DNA of 52,670 nucleotides from Opitutaceae bacterium (lineage in GTDB: Bacteria; Verrucomicrobiota; Verrucomicrobiia; Opitutales; Opitutaceae), in NCBI GenBank assembly GCA_002694885.1, contig NZNM01000144.1, positions 1-52,670 of the forward strand, given 5' to 3'. The notes below the pieces were generated by a model. It did no database searches and was not told the DNA's origin. It saw only the letters and a program-made list of their open reading frames with translations. Positions 35,239 to 42,306 of the stretch are shown piece by piece (position 1 is the stretch's first letter; the number at the start of each line of letters is the position of its first letter). Position numbers and translations under genes: made by a program.

Positions 35239-35268
35239 CTTATCGCAAAGACCTTGCGTTAGCGTCAA
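35239..35268 (-). promoter_or_regulatory. Candidate promoter of the flavoprotein-FeoB-CobW operon
   Basis: On the minus strand TTGACG (35268-35263) and GATAAG (35244-35239) are 18 bp apart. The operator-like palindrome at 35244-35258 lies between them, so a bound repressor would block RNA polymerase. Confidence 0.4.
35244..35258. promoter_or_regulatory. Second, weaker zinc-regulator operator
   Basis: CGCAAAGACCTTGCG fits the 6-3-6 palindrome with one mismatch. Its centre is 32 bp from that of the stronger site at 35276-35290. Confidence 0.5.
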
Positions 35269-35275
35269 TATATAT

Positions 35276-35290
35276 TGCAAATAGTTTGCA
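35276..35290. promoter_or_regulatory. Candidate zinc-regulator (Zur) operator in the divergent region
   Basis: TGCAAATAGTTTGCA, a perfect 6-3-6 palindrome between the divergent flavoprotein operon and the Fur-family regulator gene. It overlaps a possible -35 (TTGCAT, 35286-35291) of the regulator gene, with TATCCT 18 bp on, which would fit autoregulation. Confidence 0.7.
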
Positions 35291-35370
35291 TCAAGCGTTA
35301 ATCCCCCAATATCCTACTAGCTATACCCGTTGAATCCTCGACCGAAATGAGGACTCGTTGCGAGTAAGCA

Positions 35371-35787
35371 ATGGATCGCTTGGCGAGAGCAGGTCTCAGG
35401 CGCACGAATTTCCGCCGTAAGCTGTTTACCCTGCTTTTGGACAGGGAGCCTTACGCCCTCTCAGTTGGGGAGATTCGAGAGCATCCGATTGCCCGAAATC
35501 CCGATGCCGTCACTGTTTACCGCAACGCGGAGACCCTAACGAGAATTGGGATGCTCGATCGCATAACGGATGAAAAAGGGCGGTCTCGATACCGACTGAA
35601 CGAAGTCGATGGTCCGAATCTTAAGATAGCTTGCAGGGACTGTCATGCGACGGTATTGCACCCGTCACCTCGGCTTCCGGAGCTAGAAAGTTTGGCTCAC
35701 GAACTGGGATACAGCGGAATCAGCTCAAGGTGGGAAATTACCGGATATTGCGAGGAATGCGGTGAGCGAAGAGCCTCCCGTGGCTAG
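35371..35787 (+). CDS. Fur-family metal regulator, probably Zur
   Basis: 138 residues. The N-terminal winged helix has RRTNFRRKLFTLLLDREPYA, then NPDAVTVYRNAETLTRIGML and GRSRYRL, the Fur family recognition region. The C-terminal half carries C-R-D-C-H (near 90) and a C-E-E-C pair close to the end, the structural zinc site. The His-rich segment of typical Fur just before the first cysteines is missing, which favours a Zur-like sensor over iron Fur. It should repress zinc-uptake genes when zinc is plentiful. It sits between two candidate operator pairs and convergent to the second CobW gene. Confidence 0.85.
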   Translation: MDRLARAGLRRTNFRRKLFTLLLDREPYALSVGEIREHPIARNPDAVTVYRNAETLTRIGMLDRITDEKGRSRYRLNEVDGPNLKIACRDCHATVLHPSPRLPELESLAHELGYSGISSRWEITGYCEECGERRASRG

Positions 35788-35916
35788 CCCGCTCGAACCC
35801 GTCCGCCGGTGCGGCTCTAGCTAGAACCTGCACCATTTTATTCGCTTTGGGTCTAGTGACCTGAAGTTTTTGACGGGCTTAGCCCACGGGGTGAAGACTG
35901 TTTCTTCGGCTTTTTG

Positions 35917-35979
35917 GTAGTGAGGAACGTCTCGGTCCTCCGTGTTTGAGTTTCGGAGGATCGAGACGATCCTCCTTAC
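35917..35979 (+). repeat. BIME-like inverted repeat, GGAGGACC family (diverged)
   Basis: Left arm GTAG-TGAGGAACGTCTCGG.. and right arm GGAGGATCGAGACGATCC.., the right one ending TTAC, with about 13 bp between. It lies between the convergent regulator and cobW genes. Related to the element at 43864-43930. Confidence 0.7.
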
Positions 35980-36017
35980 CTTTGGGAATGCCCCGTGGCT
36001 TGCTGCGGGGACCTTTA

Positions 36018-37244
36018 CTAAGCTTTTTGGCATGTTGTATTAGAGCGAAACTGTTCCAGCTCGTTTTCAATTGCCTTCCGGTCCAGGTCGATGCCGATGA
36101 AGACGAGCTCTTGGCGTCGGTCGCCTGTAGTGTCATCCCAAATCCGCCAAATCGGGGCCGGGATTCGTGATCGATCCATGTCTCCACTCGAAACCATGGC
36201 GTGGATCCACTTGCCGAGATAATCGAAGCGCAGAGTGTCTCCGGCAAGCGAAGCGAAACCTATACGATCCGGCTCGCGATCCGTCCAGACGAAGCCCTTT
36301 GCTCGAAGGAGTCCCGGGATTCGGCTCCTCAAATAAGCGACTAGCTTGTCATGGCTCAACTGATACCGTGATCGATAGGTGAAGGCCATCAGGCCGAAAT
36401 CAGCATGATCGTGCGTTTTTGGCTCTTTCGTTTGCTCGCTATCCGTCCTGCTGGCGGATGTTAATTCCAGGTCGCAGCCCGAGCTTTTGAATGCCGTAGC
36501 GATGTCGAATCGCTCGTTGTCTAACAATTGATCGATCGCTACCTGGCCTTCTGTAGTCGTCAAGATTTTGGCCGAGGGACAGATAGTTGCGAGGGCGGCC
36601 CGAGATCGGCTTAAGGATTCCTCCTCCACGAGATCAATTTTGTTTAGGATAATCACGTTCGCACATTCGACCTGCGTTGTCAGCAGCTCGCTGAGGGGTC
36701 TTCGAGGATCAGAGAAAAGCAGCAGCGAACGTCGAACGGAAGAGTAAACCTCCTGAACCTTCTCCACCCACCAGCTAGCGTCGACAAGCGTAACCAAGTT
36801 AGCGATACGCACGAATTCCAAAGCAGACAGCCCTTCGTCGTTGAGGGCGGCCAAGCTCTCGATTATGCGTAGGGGTTCTGCGATTCCGGTCGCTTCTACG
36901 ACGATGCAGTCTGGCCTCCTCTGGGCCAGTTCCATAACCGCTTTGCCAAACGCGTCCTGAATTCCACAGCAGATGCACCCATTACTGAGTTCTACGATTT
37001 CGTCGGCGGATCCTGAATCGACCTGAGCCACATCTCGAGTCAGAGCAGCGTCGATATTAACGTCCCCGACATCGTTAACGAGGACGGCGAGCCGACGTTC
37101 GTCGGGGTGTCGCAGCAGATGGTTGAGGAGGGTAGTTTTGCCAGCCCCGAGAAAACCGGTTATTATGACAAGAGGGATACGCCTGTCGGTCGTATCCCTC
37201 TCGGAAGCTGATTCTTTATTTTTTGAGAGGTCCTGGGTCCCCAT
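36018..37244 (-). CDS. Second COG0523 (CobW-like) metallochaperone GTPase
   Basis: 408 residues from the ATG at 37244; the frame reaches a TTG at 37253, directly after the TonB receptor stop. Walker [10 protein letters not shown] at 30-38, VNDVGDVNID, the CxCC metal site in ELSNGCICCGIQDAF with cysteines at 90-93, IILNKIDLVEEE, and the CobW C-terminal domain with the short His-rich KTHDHADFG ahead of it. It is clearly distinct from the copy at 30850-32061. It would be co-transcribed with the TonB receptor, suggesting that imported metal is passed to it in the cytoplasm (inference). Confidence 0.92.
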   Translation of the reverse strand: MGTQDLSKNKESASERDTTDRRIPLVIITGFLGAGKTTLLNHLLRHPDERRLAVLVNDVGDVNIDAALTRDVAQVDSGSADEIVELSNGCICCGIQDAFGKAVMELAQRRPDCIVVEATGIAEPLRIIESLAALNDEGLSALEFVRIANLVTLVDASWWVEKVQEVYSSVRRSLLLFSDPRRPLSELLTTQVECANVIILNKIDLVEEESLSRSRAALATICPSAKILTTTEGQVAIDQLLDNERFDIATAFKSSGCDLELTSASRTDSEQTKEPKTHDHADFGLMAFTYRSRYQLSHDKLVAYLRSRIPGLLRAKGFVWTDREPDRIGFASLAGDTLRFDYLGKWIHAMVSSGDMDRSRIPAPIWRIWDDTTGDRRQELVFIGIDLDRKAIENELEQFRSNTTCQKA

Positions 37245-37253
37245 GCAGATCAA

Positions 37254-39485
37254 CTAGAAACGTGTTCTCACTCCCAGCCTAATATTGCGGCCCGGCATTG
37301 GGGCCAAGTCTTTCAAGAAAGAAGTGTTGGGGCGGGCTTCCTCGTCTCCCAAATTATGAGCCGCGGCAAATAGATCGACCGTGACTGACTCAGAAGCGCG
37401 GATACGGTAACGTACATCTGCATTCCAAAGCGTGTAGCTGTCGGTCGGCAAAGCATTGGGGGCCAGGTGAGAAGCCTCGTCGTGCCAGCGTCCCTCTACA
37501 CCGAATAGCCAGTCATTGTTCTGATACTCATAGCGCAACCCCAGGCGTCGTACTGGAATGCGGGGCATGTTGGTGTTCAAGGTTTCATTTGTCGCCCGCG
37601 TTTGATCGTAAATGAGGTCCACGTGCATGGCCTGATCCGCCTCGTCAACAATATGGTAGCGGAGATCGACCTCGAAGCCGTAGAACTTGGCGTCCGCTTT
37701 TGTAGCCCGAAATACATCCAAGCCCTCGGTATCGAAGTCTTCGCCATAAATCGCTTCTACGTCCTCGTGATCGAGGAACTCCAAGTAGATGTAGTTGGCA
37801 AAATCAGAATAGAAGGCGGTGACTTCTCCCGTGATCGCCCCGGCTGTGATCCGGTAGGACAAATCAAGGCTAGTGGAGAATTCTTCGTCGATCGATTCCT
37901 TGCCGATTTCGAACGTTTGGGTGCCAACGTGCGGTCCAAAAGCGTAGATCTCGGAAGCATTGGGAGCCCGTTCCGCGAATACCAGATTGGCGGAAAACGC
38001 GCTGTTTTCATCGACTCGACGCACGAAACCCACGGATCCATTTAGCGTATCGAAACTCCGCTTTTCTTGGCTCGGGTCTTCTGGATCAATATCCACGCTC
38101 TCAATTCTGCCGCCAAACTCCCAAGCGCCCCAGTCCTGATTCAAACGCTCCATTATGAAGAGGCCGTATTGCGTCGTCTCCGAGCTGGGTATGAACGCTT
38201 CTTCACCCGCGGCCGAGAAGTCGTCCACCTTGGCTTGAAAGCCGTAAGCGCCTGTGAAATCACCGATCGGGCTGTGCACGCCGGTGAGGCGCATCTCGTA
38301 GCCATCTCGCTCGTAGGTGGTGCCTTCTTCGTCGCCCTCAAACTCAATGTGGCGGTAGTCGCCGAAGGCCAGGTCCAGCTCTAGGCTGTCTAGAAAATCG
38401 AATGGATCGAGCAATTCGCCCCGCAAGCTGAATCGGGACTGGTCGAGATCAATCGCTACCGATTCCTCCTCGCCGTGCTCGTCTTCATCGTGATGCTCCT
38501 CCTCTTCGTGTTCCTCGCCTTCTTCATGCTCTTCGCCCTCCTCATGACCGTGCTCATCTTCGTGTCCATGAGCATGGGAATGACCGGGAACGCCGTAGTC
38601 GGTTGCGTAGTCGGAGTAGGAAATGGCCAGGCTGCCGTTGTCGCCAAACCAGGCTAGGCCAAGATAGCCCGTACGTGTATCCACAAAGCTGCTTTCCAGA
38701 ACGCCGAACACTTCCTCTTCCTCCTCGTGGCCGTGCTCGTCTTCGTGCTCCTCTCCCTCTTCATGTTCCTCGCCTTCTTCGTGCTCGTCGTGATGCTCTT
38801 CTTCCTCTTCGGCCTCCATCTGATAGATGGATTCGGCGAAGCCAGGAATCTCAAAATCGTTGGATTGACGATCCAGAAAACCCGCGCTCCAGGCGAAGTC
38901 TCCTTCGCCGCCTTGCAAAGCAACCCCATAGGATTGCTCGTCCGAGACGGATCCATAGTAAGCTTCTGCTTGACCTACGATGGGAGCGATGGCCCGCTGC
39001 CTGGGCAAATCTTTGCCCAAAACATTTACCACACCGCCGATAGCGGCATTCCCGTAAAGCAGGGACGCGGGCCCTCGGACCACTTCGATTTCGTCCGCGA
39101 AAAGCGGTTCGATACTGACGCCGTGATCAGGGCTGGTTTGCGAAACATCGAAGGTGTCCACCCCATGACTCAGGATACGTATCCGGTCTCCGTCAAAACC
39201 GCGAATGATGGGTCGCCCGGCACCGGGTCCAAAATAGGAAGAGTGAACTCCCGCTTGACCATCCAAGGTTGCCCCTAGATTAGATTGGGTAGAACGCCGA
39301 AGAGCCTCTCCCGACAACTGGCCAGCCGGAACGACTAGCTCGGCCCTGCTTTCCACGAACGGACTCGCTGTAATCACGAGGGGATCCAAAACCTCGACGT
39401 CTTCCAAGTCGCCACCGACTTGTCCATACCCAAGCTGCCCAGCAGTGACAGCCGCCGCCACCAAAACACATAGTCTAGTTTGCAT
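37254..39485 (-). CDS. TonB-dependent receptor with two His/Glu-rich loops, ZnuD-like
   Basis: 743 residues with a signal peptide (RLCVLVAAAVTAGQLGYG). A plug domain covers about 30-160, with LGATLDGQAGVHSSYFGPGA and RPIIRGFDGDRIRIL and VVRGPASLLYGNAAIGGVVN, then the beta-barrel ending in PGRNIRLGVRTRF. Two loops are packed with His, Glu and Asp: about residues 224-258 (EEEEEHHDEHEEGEEHEEG) and 302-341 (HSHAHGHEDEHGHEEGEE). They share the repeated unit EEGEEHEEGEEHE. Such external loops are known from zinc receptors of the ZnuD type. Two operator sites lie just upstream, the closer only 11 bp before the ATG, and a CobW gene follows, so zinc is the likely cargo. Confidence 0.9.
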   Translation of the reverse strand: MQTRLCVLVAAAVTAGQLGYGQVGGDLEDVEVLDPLVITASPFVESRAELVVPAGQLSGEALRRSTQSNLGATLDGQAGVHSSYFGPGAGRPIIRGFDGDRIRILSHGVDTFDVSQTSPDHGVSIEPLFADEIEVVRGPASLLYGNAAIGGVVNVLGKDLPRQRAIAPIVGQAEAYYGSVSDEQSYGVALQGGEGDFAWSAGFLDRQSNDFEIPGFAESIYQMEAEEEEEHHDEHEEGEEHEEGEEHEDEHGHEEEEEVFGVLESSFVDTRTGYLGLAWFGDNGSLAISYSDYATDYGVPGHSHAHGHEDEHGHEEGEEHEEGEEHEEEEHHDEDEHGEEESVAIDLDQSRFSLRGELLDPFDFLDSLELDLAFGDYRHIEFEGDEEGTTYERDGYEMRLTGVHSPIGDFTGAYGFQAKVDDFSAAGEEAFIPSSETTQYGLFIMERLNQDWGAWEFGGRIESVDIDPEDPSQEKRSFDTLNGSVGFVRRVDENSAFSANLVFAERAPNASEIYAFGPHVGTQTFEIGKESIDEEFSTSLDLSYRITAGAITGEVTAFYSDFANYIYLEFLDHEDVEAIYGEDFDTEGLDVFRATKADAKFYGFEVDLRYHIVDEADQAMHVDLIYDQTRATNETLNTNMPRIPVRRLGLRYEYQNNDWLFGVEGRWHDEASHLAPNALPTDSYTLWNADVRYRIRASESVTVDLFAAAHNLGDEEARPNTSFLKDLAPMPGRNIRLGVRTRF

Positions 39486-39495
39486 TCCGTGTTAA

Positions 39496-39510
39496 TGCAA
39501 AAAGCTTTCA
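39496..39510. promoter_or_regulatory. Second, weaker zinc-regulator operator before the TonB receptor
   Basis: TGCAAAAAGCTTTCA matches the left half fully and the right half partly. Its centre is 32 bp from the site at 39528-39542, and it lies 11 bp upstream of the receptor start codon. Confidence 0.45.
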
Positions 39511-39527
39511 TTAAGGGCAAGTACAAA

Positions 39528-39542
39528 CGCAAAAAATTTGCG
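39528..39542. promoter_or_regulatory. Candidate zinc-regulator (Zur) operator before the TonB receptor
   Basis: CGCAAAAAATTTGCG, a perfect 6-3-6 palindrome of the same pattern as at 30628 and 35276. Confidence 0.65.
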
Positions 39543-39569
39543 ATAGACCGGGCTATCTCCGATTTAAAG

Positions 39570-39664
39570 GTATCACAGGCATCCTGCCTGTGATCTAAAC
39601 TCTGCAAACAGGCAGGATGCCTGTTCTACTATTTCGAATGGGCGATCGGAGATCGCTCGCTAAA
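39570..39664 (+). repeat. Composite BIME-like element
   Basis: GTAT followed by CACAGGCATCCTGCCTGTG, then inverted AACAGGCAGGATGCCTGTT with CTAC at 39626-39629, then a hairpin of the GGGCGATCGGAGATCGC type. Same composite order as at 27775-27873. Confidence 0.8.
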
Positions 39665-39691
39665 ATAAATAGATGCCCCAACTTGTGTCTT

Positions 39692-40126
39692 CTACTTCTT
39701 AAACAGTTCCGTTTCGATGTCCCGAAAGCCTTTGAACTCGAGGGCGTTTCCCGAAGGATCGGCGAAGAAGAGAGTGCCTTGCTCGCCGCGGAGACCTTTG
39801 AAACGGATGTAGGGCTCGATGATGAATTCAGCGATCACCCCCTCGAGCCGCTTGGCGAATGCCTGCCAGTCGTCGAACCGCATAATGACCCCGCAATGGG
39901 GAATGGGCACTCCGTGATTATCGACTGGGTTGAAGAGGGCGGGCACTTTCCCTTCCGGCCCGAGTTCGGGATTGAGATGGGTTACGAACTGGTGTCCGAA
40001 CATATCGAAATCGATCCAGTTGTCGGCGCTGCGGCCTTCCGGGAAACCAAGCTGTTTTCCGTAGAATTCTCGAGCTTCGTCAATGTCGCGCACGGCGACG
40101 GCGATGTGGAAGGGTGTAAGGCTCAT
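39692..40126 (-). CDS. VOC-family (glyoxalase-like) protein
   Basis: 144 residues. The vicinal-oxygen-chelate fold is seen in PFHIAVAVRDIDEAREFYGK, with a metal-site His, then HCGVIMRFDDWQAFAKRLE, and LFFADPSGNALEFKGF, giving a His/Glu set typical of glyoxalase/bleomycin-resistance domain proteins. Two beta-alpha-beta modules are present. The substrate cannot be predicted. It lies alone between two repeat elements. Confidence 0.85.
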   Translation of the reverse strand: MSLTPFHIAVAVRDIDEAREFYGKQLGFPEGRSADNWIDFDMFGHQFVTHLNPELGPEGKVPALFNPVDNHGVPIPHCGVIMRFDDWQAFAKRLEGVIAEFIIEPYIRFKGLRGEQGTLFFADPSGNALEFKGFRDIETELFKK

Positions 40127-40138
40127 AGGGTGAAAAGA

Positions 40139-40197
40139 GTGGCATAGGCTTCCAGCCTGTGTCGATATTACGGTAACAGGCAGAATGCCCGTTCCAC
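40139..40197 (+). repeat. BIME-like inverted repeat, AACAGGC family (diverged)
   Basis: GTGG-CATAGGCTTCCAGCCTGTG on the left and AACAGGCAGAATGCCCGTT followed by CCAC on the right. The boundary tetranucleotides are GTGG/CCAC, a variant of GTAG/CTAC. Confidence 0.7.
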
Positions 40198-40228
40198 TCT
40201 TGATAGATTAGATCCAAAAGATGGCGCG

Positions 40229-40957
40229 TCATCCACTTTCGTTTTTTCGGAATTGCAGCGGCAGGGTGCCCATGTGGCGCTTGAACTGACGAGTGAATGA
40301 ACTGTGGTCGTAGAACCCGCAGTCGAGAGCGATCTCGGTGATCCCTTTGCTTGTGAACCGTAGTTGATCCGCAGCTATCAAGACGCGCAGTCGGATAATG
40401 TATTCGCGTGGCGTTATGCTAAAACGCTTTTTGAAGAGGCGTTCGAGCTGGCGCTGGGAAAGACCTGCCTCCTTCGAGAGTTCAGGTATGCTTAGGGCTT
40501 GATCGAATCGATCTTTGATGAGTTCGACTACCTTAGAGACCGGGTCGTTCGAGTCGTAGAATGACTGCTCGTAGTTCTGCACAATTCCGCAAACTGCTGC
40601 CGCATTCCCATTGTCGTCAAAAATCGGGTACTTGTTCGTTGTGAACCATTCGGGGAGGCGATCCCGGGAGGGGAAGAGTTCCACCAGATGCAGCAATGGC
40701 TTTCCGGAGCTGAGCACAGCCTGATCGTCTGTGGCGAATTTTTCGGCCATGTAATTCGGGAAAATATCGTAGTCCGACTTGCCGGCTAGCTCGTCAATTG
40801 ACGAGAGTCCGCAGTGTTCGACAAAGCGCTGATTCCCCATGATCAGGCGCCCCTCACCGTCCTTGGCGAAAAATAGCACATCGGGTATGTGTTCGAACAG
40901 TCGATAGAGTTCACCACCATCACGGAAATTGCGCAGATGGGCCTGAAGCGTAGTCAT
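40229..40957 (-). CDS. PAS-domain AraC-family regulator
   Basis: 242 residues from the ATG at 40957 (the frame reaches a TTG at 40972). Residues ~10-130 form a PAS domain: HIPDVLFFAKDGEGRLIMGN, then LAGKSDYDIFPNYMAEKFA and NKYPIFDDNGNAAAVCGIVQ. The C-terminal ~100 residues are the AraC double helix-turn-helix, ELSKEAGLSQRQLERLFKKR and EIALDCGFYDHSSFTRQFKR. The PAS domain suggests sensing of a small ligand or redox state. It is divergent from the Gfo/Idh/MocA gene, a likely target (inference). Confidence 0.9.
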   Translation of the reverse strand: MTTLQAHLRNFRDGGELYRLFEHIPDVLFFAKDGEGRLIMGNQRFVEHCGLSSIDELAGKSDYDIFPNYMAEKFATDDQAVLSSGKPLLHLVELFPSRDRLPEWFTTNKYPIFDDNGNAAAVCGIVQNYEQSFYDSNDPVSKVVELIKDRFDQALSIPELSKEAGLSQRQLERLFKKRFSITPREYIIRLRVLIAADQLRFTSKGITEIALDCGFYDHSSFTRQFKRHMGTLPLQFRKNESG

Positions 40958-41098
40958 GGCGAAAAAATACAATTTCTTTGATGAAATAATACAAGCGGAA
41001 TTGGTGGGTTTCGCGTATGATGCCGATTCTTGATCCCAGCCCCATTCCTTTTCTTTTCTTTTCTTTACCTGCCCTAAACAAGGCCTGATTCCCTATTT

Positions 41099-42229
41099 AT
41101 GTCTGACCAAATCAATGTAGCTCTCGTTGGCCTCGGCTTTGGAGCCGAGTTCATTCCTATCTATCAAAAGCACCCGAATACGACTATCGCCGCCATTTGT
41201 CAGCGAAGCGAGGAATCGCTGAACCAAGTGGGAGACGAATTTGGCATCGAATTGTCCAAGCGCTTCACGTCCTACGAGGAGATGCTGGAAGATCCGAGCA
41301 TCGACGCGGTTCATATCAATACGCCTATCGCTAGCCACGCCCCCCATTCGATCCAGGCGCTGAAGGCCGGCAAGCACGTGGCCTGTACTGTACCCATGGC
41401 GACATCGGTGGACGAGTGTCGGGAGATTTGCGAGCTGGTAGAGGAGACGGGACTCACTTACATGATGATGGAAACGGTGGTTTACAGCCGAGAGTTCCTG
41501 TTCGTGAAAGAGCTTTTCGACAAAGGAGAGCTAGGACGTATCCAATATTTGCAGTCGAGCCACCAGCAGGATATGGATGGCTGGCCTAGCTATTGGGATG
41601 GATTGCCGCCCATGCACTACGCGACGCATTGCGTAGGCCCGGTATTGGCCCTGCAACGCAATCGGGCGGAAACGCTCTCGTGCTTCGGTTCCGGACGCAT
41701 TAACGAGGAGATGATACCCATTCATGGGTCGCCCTTTGCGATCGAATCCTGTCAAGTGACTTTCAAGGATTCCGATGTATCGGCCCGAATTATACGGTCC
41801 TTGTACAACACAGCCCGTCAATATCGGGAAAGCTTCGATGCCTACGGTTCCAAGAAAAGCTACGAATGGCCGCTGGTTGAGGGCGAGGATCCTGTCATTC
41901 ACACGATTGGCAAGCCGGAGCCGGAAATCCCGGAGCGCGTCGAAGTGCCCGACTACGCCCACCTGCTGCCCGAGGAGATCCAGCCTTTTACGGGCCGTGG
42001 CGTCTACGACTCAGACGAAAAGCAGCACTTGTCATTCACCCAAGGCGGTGGCCATGGTGGTTCGCATCCCCATCTGGTGCATGAGTTTGTGAGCGCCTTG
42101 CTAGATAAGCGCTCTCCTTATCCGAATGCCGCCGAATCGGCTAACATCACTTGCGTTGGCATTCTGGCCCATGAGTCGGCTATGGAAGGCGGAGCCCTGA
42201 AGCAAATGCCCGAATTTACGCTGAAGTAG
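41099..42229 (+). CDS. Gfo/Idh/MocA-family oxidoreductase
   Basis: 376 residues. The N-terminal NAD(P) fold has VALVGLGFGAEFIPIYQKH, with IDAVHINTPIASHAPHSIQA and GKHVACTVPMATSVDE, the family's lysine/proline region. The C-terminal domain has the usual beta-sheet. It oxidises or reduces a sugar or inositol derivative in the cytoplasm. The stop codon TAG lies inside the GTAG of a repeat element starting at 42226. It precedes the tandem sulfatases on the same strand by 77 bp. Confidence 0.88.
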   Translation: MSDQINVALVGLGFGAEFIPIYQKHPNTTIAAICQRSEESLNQVGDEFGIELSKRFTSYEEMLEDPSIDAVHINTPIASHAPHSIQALKAGKHVACTVPMATSVDECREICELVEETGLTYMMMETVVYSREFLFVKELFDKGELGRIQYLQSSHQQDMDGWPSYWDGLPPMHYATHCVGPVLALQRNRAETLSCFGSGRINEEMIPIHGSPFAIESCQVTFKDSDVSARIIRSLYNTARQYRESFDAYGSKKSYEWPLVEGEDPVIHTIGKPEPEIPERVEVPDYAHLLPEEIQPFTGRGVYDSDEKQHLSFTQGGGHGGSHPHLVHEFVSALLDKRSPYPNAAESANITCVGILAHESAMEGGALKQMPEFTLK

Positions 42230-42293
42230 CTCACTCGCTTTAGCGTGAGCAAATATAGAACTAACCTGGCTCACGCTGAAGCGAGTGAGCTAC
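42226..42293 (+). repeat. BIME-like inverted repeat, GCTCACTCGCTTTA family
   Basis: GTAG-CTCACTCGCTTTAGCG on the left with its inverted copy ending CTAC on the right, about 18 bp apart. The GTAG contains the stop codon of the preceding dehydrogenase. A relative is at 52343-52403. Confidence 0.85.
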
Positions 42294-42306
42294 GATAATT
42301 AGACTA

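Noticed and set aside
34978-35262. Plus-strand frame of 94 residues as a gene
   Set aside because: It crosses the operator and promoter region, has no recognised domain, and overlaps another equally unsupported frame on the minus strand.
37602-39278. Long plus-strand frames opposite the TonB receptor
   Set aside because: They mirror the receptor's codon bias and the His/Glu-rich repeats; no family match and no start context.
41045-41066. TTTTC pentamer run before the Gfo/Idh gene as a phase-variation tract
   Set aside because: Only about three full units are present, too few for a convincing slippage switch.
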